Made by a program: the position numbers and the translations under genes | Source of the DNA: Candidatus Uhrbacteria bacterium RIFOXYA2_FULL_40_9 | GTDB taxonomy: Bacteria; Patescibacteriota; Patescibacteriia; UBA9934; GWF2-40-263 | Assembly (NCBI GenBank): GCA_001791615.1 | Contig: MGEY01000037.1 | Location: forward strand, 597 to 7,234 | Reading direction: 5' to 3' | Length of the DNA stretch: 6,638 bases | The notes under the pieces: generated by a model | Databases searched by the model: none | What the model was told of the DNA's origin: nothing | Seen by the model: only the letters and a program-made list of their open reading frames with translations | Part shown: piece by piece, positions 1 to 5,157 of the stretch | Layout: each line of letters starts with the position of its first letter | Position numbering within the stretch: the first letter of the stretch is position 1

Positions 1-1161
1 CATCGCAGCCTCACCACCACCGGAACTTGAACCACCCATCTGGATCTCAGGCACCCAACGCTGCTTGCCGAGCTGTTCAGCATAGGCCTTCTGAACTTCG
101 ATATACGCTGCGAGCTTCTGTTCCAGTGCACCATCAGCACTCATAACCAGACGCTTACGCTCTGCGTCGCCTTCACCAATGAGAATCTGCTCCTTCTTGT
201 AGAACTCCGCGGCCTCCATATCGAGCTTCGCGACTTCCTTCTTCTGTTCAGCCTCAGTCACAGCCTTGGCTTTGATGACCTCCTGGTCCCACTTGGCCTT
301 GGCAGCCTCAGCCTCACCCTGCTTGGTCACGGTCTTGGCATTCTGATCAGCCTTCTTGGCATCTGCAATAGCAGACTGAACTTCCATAATAGCGTCCTGC
401 TGTCGCTGGATCTGAGCCTCAACTTTGGCATCGTACTTGACCTCATTCACTGTGAAGTTGAACGCACGGATACCGAACTCGTGAAGAGGACTCTCCTCCT
501 GACGCTTGTACCCACCACTTTCATCAGGCACCAGATCAACCTTTGACACCACGCGTTTCGTCTCTGTCAGAGGATCCGTCTCCTCAACCTCAACCGTATG
601 AGTCTGATAGACACCATTGCTGATCTGATCGCCAATGATCTGAATGAGTTCTGTCTTGCGCTCCGCATAGCTTTCCTTGGAACTCATGAGCGGACCAGAC
701 ATAAACACAGCCTTGTTGACGATCTGACCAATCAAGTCACGTTCGATCGCATGCATGGAACCATACTTGGTATGCAACATCTTAAGAGCTTCTTCCGAAA
801 GCGGAAGCTCAAAACGGATCGAACCAGAAATCGTAGCCGTACCACCATCATTGAATCGCACAGGAATGGACTGATCCGTTCCGTTACCCGTTTCTTGATC
901 GGAAGAAAACCAGTATTGGTTGCTCTTGAGATAGTGCGTGGTCCTACCGAAATTCTGATAATAAAGACCTGGAGCAATCCAATAGTGTAGCTCTCCATCA
1001 ACAGGGTCCTGCATGATGACGATCTCATTTGCATCCACACTTTCCACAAGATTGCCAGAAAACACAGCTCCGACAATCAGAACCACTACGGTAATGATAC
1101 CAATAACAATCTTTTTGATTGGGATATCAAAACCATCTTCGTCGAAACGTCCACGTGCCAT
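1..1161 (-). CDS. SPFH/Band 7 (prohibitin/stomatin-like) membrane protein, C-terminus cut by window edge
   Basis: The frame is open from the ATG at 1161 to base 1 (387 codons, no stop), so the gene is partial. Residues 1-16 are polar, 17-36 form one membrane span, and about 40-240 fit an SPFH/Band 7 domain. Residues about 243-365 are a long Ala/Lys/Glu/Gln-rich helix of the kind that drives ring or scaffold assembly in this superfamily. The end (WVPEIQMGG followed by Ser/Gly) resembles the usual tail of prohibitin-like proteins, so probably only a few tens of residues are missing. SPFH proteins form oligomeric membrane microdomains and often control membrane proteases; which partner applies here is unknown. 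The start is supported by AGAAGGAG at 1168-1175, 6 bases upstream. It is the second gene of an operon. It is G/C-richer than neighbours: I count 36 of 60 at both 1-60 and 301-360. Family assignment is fairly sure, role unknown. Confidence 0.88.
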   Translation of the reverse strand, partial: MARGRFDEDGFDIPIKKIVIGIITVVVLIVGAVFSGNLVESVDANEIVIMQDPVDGELHYWIAPGLYYQNFGRTTHYLKSNQYWFSSDQETGNGTDQSIPVRFNDGGTATISGSIRFELPLSEEALKMLHTKYGSMHAIERDLIGQIVNKAVFMSGPLMSSKESYAERKTELIQIIGDQISNGVYQTHTVEVEETDPLTETKRVVSKVDLVPDESGGYKRQEESPLHEFGIRAFNFTVNEVKYDAKVEAQIQRQQDAIMEVQSAIADAKKADQNAKTVTKQGEAEAAKAKWDQEVIKAKAVTEAEQKKEVAKLDMEAAEFYKKEQILIGEGDAERKRLVMSADGALEQKLAAYIEVQKAYAEQLGKQRWVPEIQMGGSSSGGGEAAM

Positions 1162-1164
1162 GGT

Positions 1165-1545
1165 CTACTCCTTCTGTCTTTGCTCGGCTTTTGCACGAGC
1201 GGTTGGGGGAGAAATCCTATCCCTTTGGGGAGCAACCGCGCTCCTTTCAGGAACAGGGATATTGCGTGCATGGGTAGCACGAACTTGGATGTCGATAGCT
1301 TCGTTGTGAAGTTCTTCAATCTCGGCCTCAAGCCGAGCGATTTCAACATCGTTTTGAGCAACTTGTAGCTCCTCTTTCGCTTCTTCGAGACGCTGTCTGA
1401 TATGTGCAAGACGACTAGGATGATGAACTTTCTTTGAACGAATAATTGGAAATAGTGGTTGATTACGAAATCCTGGAATAGTGATTTGTGTCAAAAATCC
1501 AACGACAAAAAGAAGAAAACCTGCAATAATTACGATTTCAATCAA
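1165..1545 (-). CDS. Small single-span coiled-coil protein, SPFH operon partner (hypothetical)
   Basis: 126 residues. I chose the TTG at 1545 because AAAGGAG (1552-1558) lies 6 bases upstream and the protein then begins directly with its membrane span. The same frame stays open further to an ATG at 1671, but that start lies upstream of the predicted promoter. Residues 3-19 are strongly hydrophobic (one span). Residues 20-45 are a basic linker, and 45-90 are a charged amphipathic helix with heptad-like Leu/Ile/Ala spacing (probable coiled coil). Residues 91-126 are rich in Pro, Arg, Ala and Gln and probably disordered. The stop TAG is 3 bases from the ATG of the SPFH gene, and the last two codons (AAG GAG) form that gene's Shine-Dalgarno, so the two should be translated together. 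It is not an NfeD-type protein, the usual SPFH partner: there is no multi-span region and no visible OB-fold. I do not recognise a family. A role as assembly partner of the SPFH protein is inference. Confidence 0.75.
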   Translation of the reverse strand: MIEIVIIAGFLLFVVGFLTQITIPGFRNQPLFPIIRSKKVHHPSRLAHIRQRLEEAKEELQVAQNDVEIARLEAEIEELHNEAIDIQVRATHARNIPVPERSAVAPQRDRISPPTARAKAEQRQKE

Positions 1546-1551
1546 GAGGGA

Positions 1552-1558
1552 CTCCTTT
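1552..1558 (-). promoter_or_regulatory. Ribosome binding site deciding a TTG start
   Basis: On the minus strand AAAGGAG is followed by 6 bases and TTG at 1545. No ATG or GTG is equally placed, so this site fixes the start of the 126-residue coiled-coil protein. Confidence 0.75.
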
Positions 1559-1597
1559 GGTGAAAAGAACGTTTTCGCTTTTAAAAAACGATGCGTG

Positions 1598-1626
1598 ACA
1601 GTAACAAAAGAGGTAAATTTTGTCAA
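1598..1626 (-). promoter_or_regulatory. Promoter of the coiled-coil/SPFH operon
   Basis: Minus strand: TTGACA at 1626-1621, a 17-base spacer, then TACTGT at 1603-1598. The -35 is a perfect sigma-70 consensus; the -10 keeps the key T, A and final T. Transcription would start near 1591, leaving a leader of about 45 bases before the TTG at 1545. Two further TTGACA hexamers in the same orientation lie upstream (1647-1642 and 1671-1666) without matching -10 boxes that I can see. Confidence 0.65.
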
Positions 1627-1650
1627 CAAAACGCACCTGTATGTCAAACG

Positions 1651-1686
1651 CAACGCAGAGTTGGCTGTCAACGCAGGGTTGGCCTC
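1651..1686. repeat. Imperfect 18-base tandem repeat between divergent promoters
   Basis: CAACGCAGAGTTGGCTGT (1651-1668) is followed at once by CAACGCAGGGTTGGCCTC (1669-1686). They match at 14 of the first 15 bases. The pair lies between the two -35 boxes, where an activator or repressor could act on either operon. It may equally be a chance duplication. Confidence 0.6.
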
Positions 1687-1687
1687 T

Positions 1688-1715
1688 AAATGCTTATTTT
1701 CAAATGCTTATTTTC
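1688..1715. repeat. Perfect 14-base tandem repeat upstream of a -35 box
   Basis: AAATGCTTATTTTC occurs twice head to tail (1688-1701 and 1702-1715), ending 2 bases before the TTGACA at 1718. An AT-rich direct repeat abutting a -35 could be an UP-element-like sequence or a regulator site for the gene at 1793. No protein is known to bind it. Confidence 0.7.
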
Positions 1716-1717
1716 TA

Positions 1718-1746
1718 TTGACAAGATGAATTTATTTTTGTAGTCT
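1718..1746 (+). promoter_or_regulatory. Promoter of the ExbB/TolQ-like gene
   Basis: TTGACA (1718-1723), 17-base spacer, TAGTCT (1741-1746). The expected start near 1753 leaves a leader of about 40 bases. It is back to back with the promoter of the SPFH operon. Confidence 0.65.
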
Positions 1747-1780
1747 CAACTATCGTTCATTTCATCCCACAACCCCTCAC

Positions 1781-1789
1781 AGGAGGTGA
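1781..1789 (+). promoter_or_regulatory. Near-perfect Shine-Dalgarno for the ExbB/TolQ-like gene
   Basis: AGGAGGTGA is a nine-base complement of the 16S rRNA tail and is followed by CTC and ATG at 1793. It is the strongest initiation signal in the window and fixes this start. Confidence 0.8.
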
Positions 1790-1792
1790 CTC

Positions 1793-2485
1793 ATGATCGT
1801 TCTTGCCTGGCTTCTCATGGTTGTTAATGTTCTCATCGTTGTTATTAGTCTTGGTATTTCTTATCGAAGGTGCATCAACACTGACGGTTTTTTCGGACTA
1901 ATTCAAAAATTAGTGATGGCCAACAATATTGATCGTGCGATCAAATTGTGCAACTATAAACCCAAAACTTTTGTCGCGAACATGATCAAACATCTGCTTG
2001 TTCACGCCAACCGTGTACATGAAATCGATTTGTGTTGCGAAGAAGCTCAGATGACCCTCAAAGCCCTCAATCCTCTCAAGGATACGCTTGGCTGGTCAGG
2101 TCTTCTTGTAGCTTTTTTCACACAACTCATCTTTCTGGCTAACGTAACAAATCTCTTTTCCTACAAATATTCCTGGATCATCTTTGTAGTGACGATTCTC
2201 TCGAATGTTGTTTCCATGTACATCTATCGTAAAATCAAACACAACATTGACTCGGGTCTCATCTACATCATACAACTTAGAAATCTGCTCCTGGCTCGTC
2301 GACACATGGTTCTTAAGCATCGCCAGCCACGTATGATGACGGCTGAGGAAGTCAAAGAGTGGCGCGCGCGCATGGATGCATTCACTAAAGAAATGGCTGA
2401 GACTCCCAAAACTCAGCGCGCTCATTCTGTGGAAGAAGAATATCGTAGGCGAGCAGATGATGACGGTGTTCTCCCCGAACTCTAG
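1793..2485 (+). CDS. Three-span membrane protein, divergent MotA/TolQ/ExbB-like
   Basis: 230 residues from an ATG with a near-perfect Shine-Dalgarno. Spans are at about 3-23, 99-118 and 127-146, with a soluble loop at 24-98 and a long charged C-terminal tail from 147. This is the one-span, big loop, two-span layout of ExbB/TolQ/MotA proton-channel subunits. The loop segment LIQKLVMANNIDRAIKLCN (37-55) has the short helical pattern with 'A-I-x-L-C' typical of that family's cytoplasmic domain. The usual Gly/Thr-rich GLLGTV-type motif of the second span is not kept; only TLGWSGLLVAFF (98-109) lies there. No ExbD, TolR or MotB gene is next to it, so proton-driven work on a partner cannot be claimed. 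The tail (181-230) is rich in Glu, Arg and Asp. It is transcribed away from the SPFH operon and ends in its own terminator. Family link is moderate; it may be only a structural analogue. Confidence 0.8.
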   Translation: MIVLAWLLMVVNVLIVVISLGISYRRCINTDGFFGLIQKLVMANNIDRAIKLCNYKPKTFVANMIKHLLVHANRVHEIDLCCEEAQMTLKALNPLKDTLGWSGLLVAFFTQLIFLANVTNLFSYKYSWIIFVVTILSNVVSMYIYRKIKHNIDSGLIYIIQLRNLLLARRHMVLKHRQPRMMTAEEVKEWRARMDAFTKEMAETPKTQRAHSVEEEYRRRADDDGVLPEL

Positions 2486-2494
2486 GAGGAACGT

Positions 2495-2520
2495 AACCTG
2501 TGTATTGCACAGGTTTTTTT
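2495..2520 (+). terminator. Intrinsic terminator after the ExbB/TolQ-like gene
   Basis: AACCTGTG (2495-2502), loop TATTG, CACAGGTT (2508-2515), running into seven T. It begins 9 bases after the stop codon. Confidence 0.85.
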
Positions 2521-2529
2521 GATACACAA

Positions 2530-2560
2530 ATCCAATGTCTTACATGATTGGATGTTTCTT
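2530..2560 (+). other. Second hairpin between terminator and next promoter
   Basis: ATCCAAT (2530-2536) pairs with ATTGGAT (2547-2553) around a 10-base loop, followed by GTTTCTTTTTG. It could be a back-up terminator or a palindromic regulator site just upstream of the -35 at 2562. The stem is only 7 base pairs and A/T rich. Confidence 0.45.
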
Positions 2561-2561
2561 T

Positions 2562-2590
2562 TTGACAAACGTCCTCTATCACGTTACGCT
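2562..2590 (+). promoter_or_regulatory. Promoter of the 77-residue gene
   Basis: TTGACA (2562-2567), 17-base spacer, TACGCT (2585-2590), with a start expected near 2597. This gives the small gene its own transcription unit between two terminators. Confidence 0.65.
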
Positions 2591-2618
2591 CTTACTGGTT
2601 CTTTAAAAGGAGTTCACC

Positions 2619-2852
2619 ATGATTGTTAAACGCAATCGCTTTCTGACAGTAAGTTGTTTTTTTCTTCAAGATTTAAGAAAACGACTTGAAAAAGAAGCAG
2701 AAAAACGCAATCTCGAATTTGCCTATGAAATTGGAAAAGGATTCATCACCTATGCGGTCACGATTCAAGTAATAGGTGATCCTGCTCATATTGAAAAATA
2801 CTTTGCTTTTCTTCCAAGCATTATGGAAGAATATCACTTCACCTCCCCTTAA
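2619..2852 (+). CDS. Hypothetical small protein, 77 residues
   Basis: The ATG at 2619 has AAAAGGAG (2605-2612) 6 bases upstream. With its own promoter and a terminator overlapping its stop codon, this makes it a credible gene despite its size. The protein is soluble and very Lys/Glu/Phe rich. Residues about 16-31 form a charged helix, 32-52 look like two beta strands (with ITYAVTIQVI at 43-52), and 54-71 a second helix. That gives a helix-strand-strand-helix layout. A short run, LTVSCFFL (9-16), is hydrophobic but too short for a clear span. I recognise no family and assign no function. Local G+C is low: 18 of 60 bases at 2641-2700. Confidence 0.7.
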   Translation: MIVKRNRFLTVSCFFLQDLRKRLEKEAEKRNLEFAYEIGKGFITYAVTIQVIGDPAHIEKYFAFLPSIMEEYHFTSP

Positions 2853-2880
2853 CCCTACACCTGTAGGGTTTTTCTTTTTT
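2851..2880 (+). terminator. Intrinsic terminator overlapping the stop codon of the 77-residue gene
   Basis: AACCCTAC (2851-2858), loop ACCT, GTAGGGTT (2863-2870), then TTTCTTTTTT. The first two bases of the stem are part of the TAA stop. On the opposite strand the stem is not followed by a T run, so it is not an obvious terminator for the converging pyrG. Confidence 0.85.
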
Positions 2881-2930
2881 TCGAAAAATAGATAAATCAC
2901 TGAAAACCACTATGGGTGCTTTTCTCAAGA

Positions 2931-4556
2931 TTATTTTTGTGTTGCTGCTTTAATGAACGCAACAAAAAGGGGATGTGGGTGAAGAGGACGTGATTGAAAC
3001 TCAGGATGAAACTGCACTCCAACAAAGAAAGGATGATCTTTCAATTCCACAATTTCAACTAAATCTAACTCTGGATTCACTCCTGAACTAATAAGTCCTG
3101 CACCCTCTAATTCTTTTCGATAAGCATTATTATATTCATACCGATGGCGATGACGCTCTTTCACTTGTTTCTCCCCATACGCTTCAAACGTTTTTGTTCC
3201 TTTTACAAGTTCACATATATAAGCCCCTAAACGCAAGGTTCCTCCATAACTCCCCTTTTCAATGTTTTGATCTTGCCCGGGTAAAAGATGAATAACAGGA
3301 TAGGGAGTTTCTTTTTCAATTTCTGTGGTGTTTGCTTTTTTATATCCAAGCACATTTCGGGCATACTCGATCACAGCACATTGCATGCCATAACATAATC
3401 CAAGATAAGGAATGTGATTCTTTCGACAATACTCAATGGCTAAAATCTTTCCTTCAATTCCACGCGATCCAAAACCTCCGGGAATCACAATTCCATCAAG
3501 CTCATTAATTTCTTGAAGAAGAGACGGATCTTTTTCATAAGCCTCAGAATTGATCCATTTAATCACGGGCTTTCTTCCTTGTGCCCAAGAGGCATGTTTG
3601 ATGGCTTCAAGCACAGAAAGATAAACATCAGACAACACAAAATCTCCTGTACTAAAATACTTTCCCACAACCCCAATCTTCACTTCTTCTTTTGCTTCTT
3701 TAATTCTTTGAACCATGGCTTCCCATTCTTTGAGTCCGTGTCTCTTTTTTGATTTCATTCCAAACGATTCCAACATGCTTTCACCAAATTTTTGTGCTTC
3801 AAATAAAAGAGGAACTTCATAAATACTTGGGACATTTGGAGATCCGATCACATAATCTTCTTTGATGCCACAGGTGAATGATAATTTTTTTCGACGAGGT
3901 TGATCGATCTGCATTTCGGATCGAGCCACGACAAAATCTGTACTTAACCCTGCACCCATCATGGTACGAATGGCATACTGAGTAGGTTTAGTTTTCATTT
4001 CTCCAATTGAAGGCGGTACTGGCATATAACTCACCAAAATAGTGCGCACACCATCAGGATCTTTCTGACGCATCATACGTGCAGCTTCAAGGAACAAAAT
4101 ATTTTGATATTCCCCCACGGTTCCTCCTACTTCGACAAGCACAAAATCTGCTTGTGATTCTTCGGCTGCGGCTTCAATGCGTCGAATGATTTCATTTGGA
4201 ACATCTGGAACAACTTCCACACACCGACCCTCATATTCTAAATTTCGTTCACGTTGAATAACGGTTTGATAGACACGCCCCGTGGTCATGTAATTGGTTT
4301 TATAAATATCCCTATCCAAGAACCGTTCATAATTACCAATATCCTGATCTGTTTCATCTCCATCCACAGTGACAAACACTTCACCGTGTTCAACTGGATT
4401 CATCGTTCCTGCATCTACATTGATGTACGGATCCATTTTGATAGCCGTGACTGCATAACCTTTGGCTTTAAGAACGCGACCCAATGAGGCGCTGACGGTT
4501 CCTTTTCCCACACCAGACATAACTCCACCAATAACAAAGATATAACGATGTTTCAT
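2931..4556 (-). CDS. pyrG: CTP synthase (glutamine hydrolysing)
   Basis: 541 residues, full length for the family. It makes CTP from UTP with ATP and glutamine-derived ammonia, the last step of cytidine nucleotide synthesis in the cytosol. The N-terminal synthetase domain (about 1-270) has the P-loop GGVMSGVGKG (10-19), MDPYINVDAGTM (41-52), probable Mg ligands D70 and E142 (VEVGGTVG), and KTKPTQ (188-193). The glutamine amidotransferase domain (about 293-540) has the GGFGSRG oxyanion loop (360-366), nucleophile Cys388 in GLCYGMQ, and His517/Glu519 in QFHPEF. Compared with E. coli, the CTP-contacting DIE after GGTVG is replaced by EYQ (149-151), and the usual GICLGMQ reads GLCYGMQ. The ATG at 4556 fits the family N-terminus, but no Shine-Dalgarno precedes it; a terminator hairpin does. 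It lies 35 bases downstream of rplI on the same strand. Identity is certain; regulation is not. Confidence 0.98.
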   Translation of the reverse strand: MKHRYIFVIGGVMSGVGKGTVSASLGRVLKAKGYAVTAIKMDPYINVDAGTMNPVEHGEVFVTVDGDETDQDIGNYERFLDRDIYKTNYMTTGRVYQTVIQRERNLEYEGRCVEVVPDVPNEIIRRIEAAAEESQADFVLVEVGGTVGEYQNILFLEAARMMRQKDPDGVRTILVSYMPVPPSIGEMKTKPTQYAIRTMMGAGLSTDFVVARSEMQIDQPRRKKLSFTCGIKEDYVIGSPNVPSIYEVPLLFEAQKFGESMLESFGMKSKKRHGLKEWEAMVQRIKEAKEEVKIGVVGKYFSTGDFVLSDVYLSVLEAIKHASWAQGRKPVIKWINSEAYEKDPSLLQEINELDGIVIPGGFGSRGIEGKILAIEYCRKNHIPYLGLCYGMQCAVIEYARNVLGYKKANTTEIEKETPYPVIHLLPGQDQNIEKGSYGGTLRLGAYICELVKGTKTFEAYGEKQVKERHRHRYEYNNAYRKELEGAGLISSGVNPELDLVEIVELKDHPFFVGVQFHPEFQSRPLHPHPLFVAFIKAATQK

Positions 4557-4560
4557 ACGT

Positions 4561-4588
4561 AAAGAAAAATTGGGGACAAAGCCCCAAT
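4561..4588 (-). terminator. Terminator/attenuator-like hairpin between rplI and pyrG
   Basis: Minus strand: ATTGGGG (4588-4582), loop CTTTGT, CCCCAAT (4575-4569), then TTTTCTTT (4568-4561). This is a classic intrinsic terminator starting 3 bases after the rplI stop codon. Only 12 bases separate the stem from the pyrG ATG. It may end the rplI transcript, regulate read-through into pyrG, or both. Confidence 0.85.
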
Positions 4589-4591
4589 GTT

Positions 4592-5035
4592 TTATTGTTT
4601 TTTGATAATGAGTTGAATTGTTGCTTTGAATCCGTAAGGGAGACGAATAGACACAAGTTGATCTCCAAGTTCTTTACAAGGTGCCGTAAGATCGATCATG
4701 GATTCTGTGACATCAAAGCCAGCTTTCGTTAAAACCATGGCTATCTTCTTTGCATTTACTGCTGCATAAAGCTTGCCATTTTCATTCACAGATTCTTTCA
4801 AAATAAGCTTAAAGCCATCAAGCTGTCCGGTCATTTTACCTGTGGCTTTTTCTTGTTTCTTTTCCCGATTGGCTTGCACAACTTGTTGTTGTTTGATGTT
4901 TGCAAGTGCTTTTTCTGTGACAGGAACAGCAAGACCTTTTGGTAACAAAAAATTGCGCGCAAACCCATCTGTGACATCCACAATCGCCCCTTGTGGCCCG
5001 ACATCTTTCACTTGTTTTTTCAAAATCACTTTCAT
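4592..5035 (-). CDS. rplI: 50S ribosomal protein L9
   Basis: 147 residues, close to the usual length of about 148-149. L9 binds 23S rRNA near the L1 side of the large subunit and helps keep reading frame and translation fidelity. The N-terminal domain (MKVILKKQVKDVG at 1-13, then GFARNFLLPKGLA) carries the L9 signature with its conserved Gly, Asn, Phe and Leu. A connecting helix rich in Lys, Gln and Glu follows (about 45-72). The C-terminal domain (about 85-147, beginning near GKLYAAV) ends in paired strands. I chose the ATG at 5035 because L9 begins MKV; the frame stays open for 7 codons upstream, with an ATG at 5056 upstream of the likely transcription start. No Shine-Dalgarno is present, and an extended -10 lies 9 bases upstream, so the mRNA is probably (nearly) leaderless. 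It is followed by a terminator and pyrG. Confidence 0.97.
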   Translation of the reverse strand: MKVILKKQVKDVGPQGAIVDVTDGFARNFLLPKGLAVPVTEKALANIKQQQVVQANREKKQEKATGKMTGQLDGFKLILKESVNENGKLYAAVNAKKIAMVLTKAGFDVTESMIDLTAPCKELGDQLVSIRLPYGFKATIQLIIKKQ

Positions 5036-5044
5036 AACAACACT

Positions 5045-5053
5045 AGTATAGCA
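5045..5053 (-). promoter_or_regulatory. Extended -10 promoter of rplI
   Basis: Minus strand TGCTATACT (5053-5045). The hexamer ends 9 bases before the ATG at 5035, so the transcript would begin only a few bases before the start codon. No good -35 is visible; the best at a 17-base spacing is TCAGCA. The extended TG would compensate. Confidence 0.6.
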
Positions 5054-5081
5054 CATTTCTTATTGCATGCTGATTACTGTG

Positions 5082-5109
5082 TTGACAAAAAATGTTTTTT
5101 TGATAGTCT
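5082..5109 (+). promoter_or_regulatory. Promoter of the Trp-rich membrane protein
   Basis: TTGACA (5082-5087), 16-base spacer, TAGTCT (5104-5109). The -10 is identical to that at 1741-1746. The expected start is near 5116, which lies after the ATG at 5113 and so supports the TTG start at 5158. Confidence 0.6.
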
Positions 5110-5148
5110 TGTTTGTTGCTCATTACATTCCTAAATCGAACAACCAAC

Positions 5149-5153
5149 GGAGG
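5149..5153 (+). promoter_or_regulatory. Ribosome binding site deciding a TTG start
   Basis: GGAGG is followed by CACC and TTG at 5158. The spacer of 4 bases is slightly short but workable. It is the only Shine-Dalgarno near the N-terminus of the following gene. Confidence 0.65.
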
Positions 5154-5157
5154 CACC

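Noticed and set aside
1..1161. SPFH gene as phage-derived
   Set aside because: Some large phages carry similar prohibitin-like proteins, but no other phage gene is visible here and the family is also common in bacteria; there is not enough to claim it.
598..1409. Open frames on the plus strand at 598-990, 1013-1309 and 1180-1368, and on the minus strand at 732-1076 and 1086-1409
   Set aside because: They overlap the SPFH and coiled-coil genes in other frames and have no domain pattern or initiation signals.
1546..1671. N-terminal extension of the coiled-coil gene to the ATG at 1671 (168 residues)
   Set aside because: It would start upstream of the predicted promoter and has no Shine-Dalgarno there; the TTG at 1545 has AAAGGAG at ideal spacing and places the membrane span at the N-terminus.
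1651..1715. CRISPR-like array
   Set aside because: Only two copies of each unit, placed head to tail without spacers; these are simple tandem repeats.
2096..2582. Minus-strand open frames opposite the ExbB-like gene (2096-2527 and 2385-2582)
   Set aside because: They run through the terminator at 2495-2520 and carry no recognisable features; they mirror the real plus-strand gene.
2900..2925. Possible terminator for pyrG (minus strand, ACC...GGT followed by TTTTC)
   Set aside because: Only three base pairs can form, so the end of the pyrG transcript is left unassigned.
3513..4668. Open frames at 3513-3752 and 4254-4487 (plus) and 4468-4668 (minus)
   Set aside because: They lie inside or across pyrG and rplI in other frames; pyrG and rplI are certain.
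5036..5056. Extension of rplI to the ATG at 5056 (seven extra residues)
   Set aside because: L9 proteins begin with MKV, and the extended -10 promoter overlaps this stretch.
5113..5157. Start of the Trp-rich membrane protein at the ATG at 5113
   Set aside because: It lies 4 bases after the -10 box, before the expected transcription start, and has no Shine-Dalgarno.
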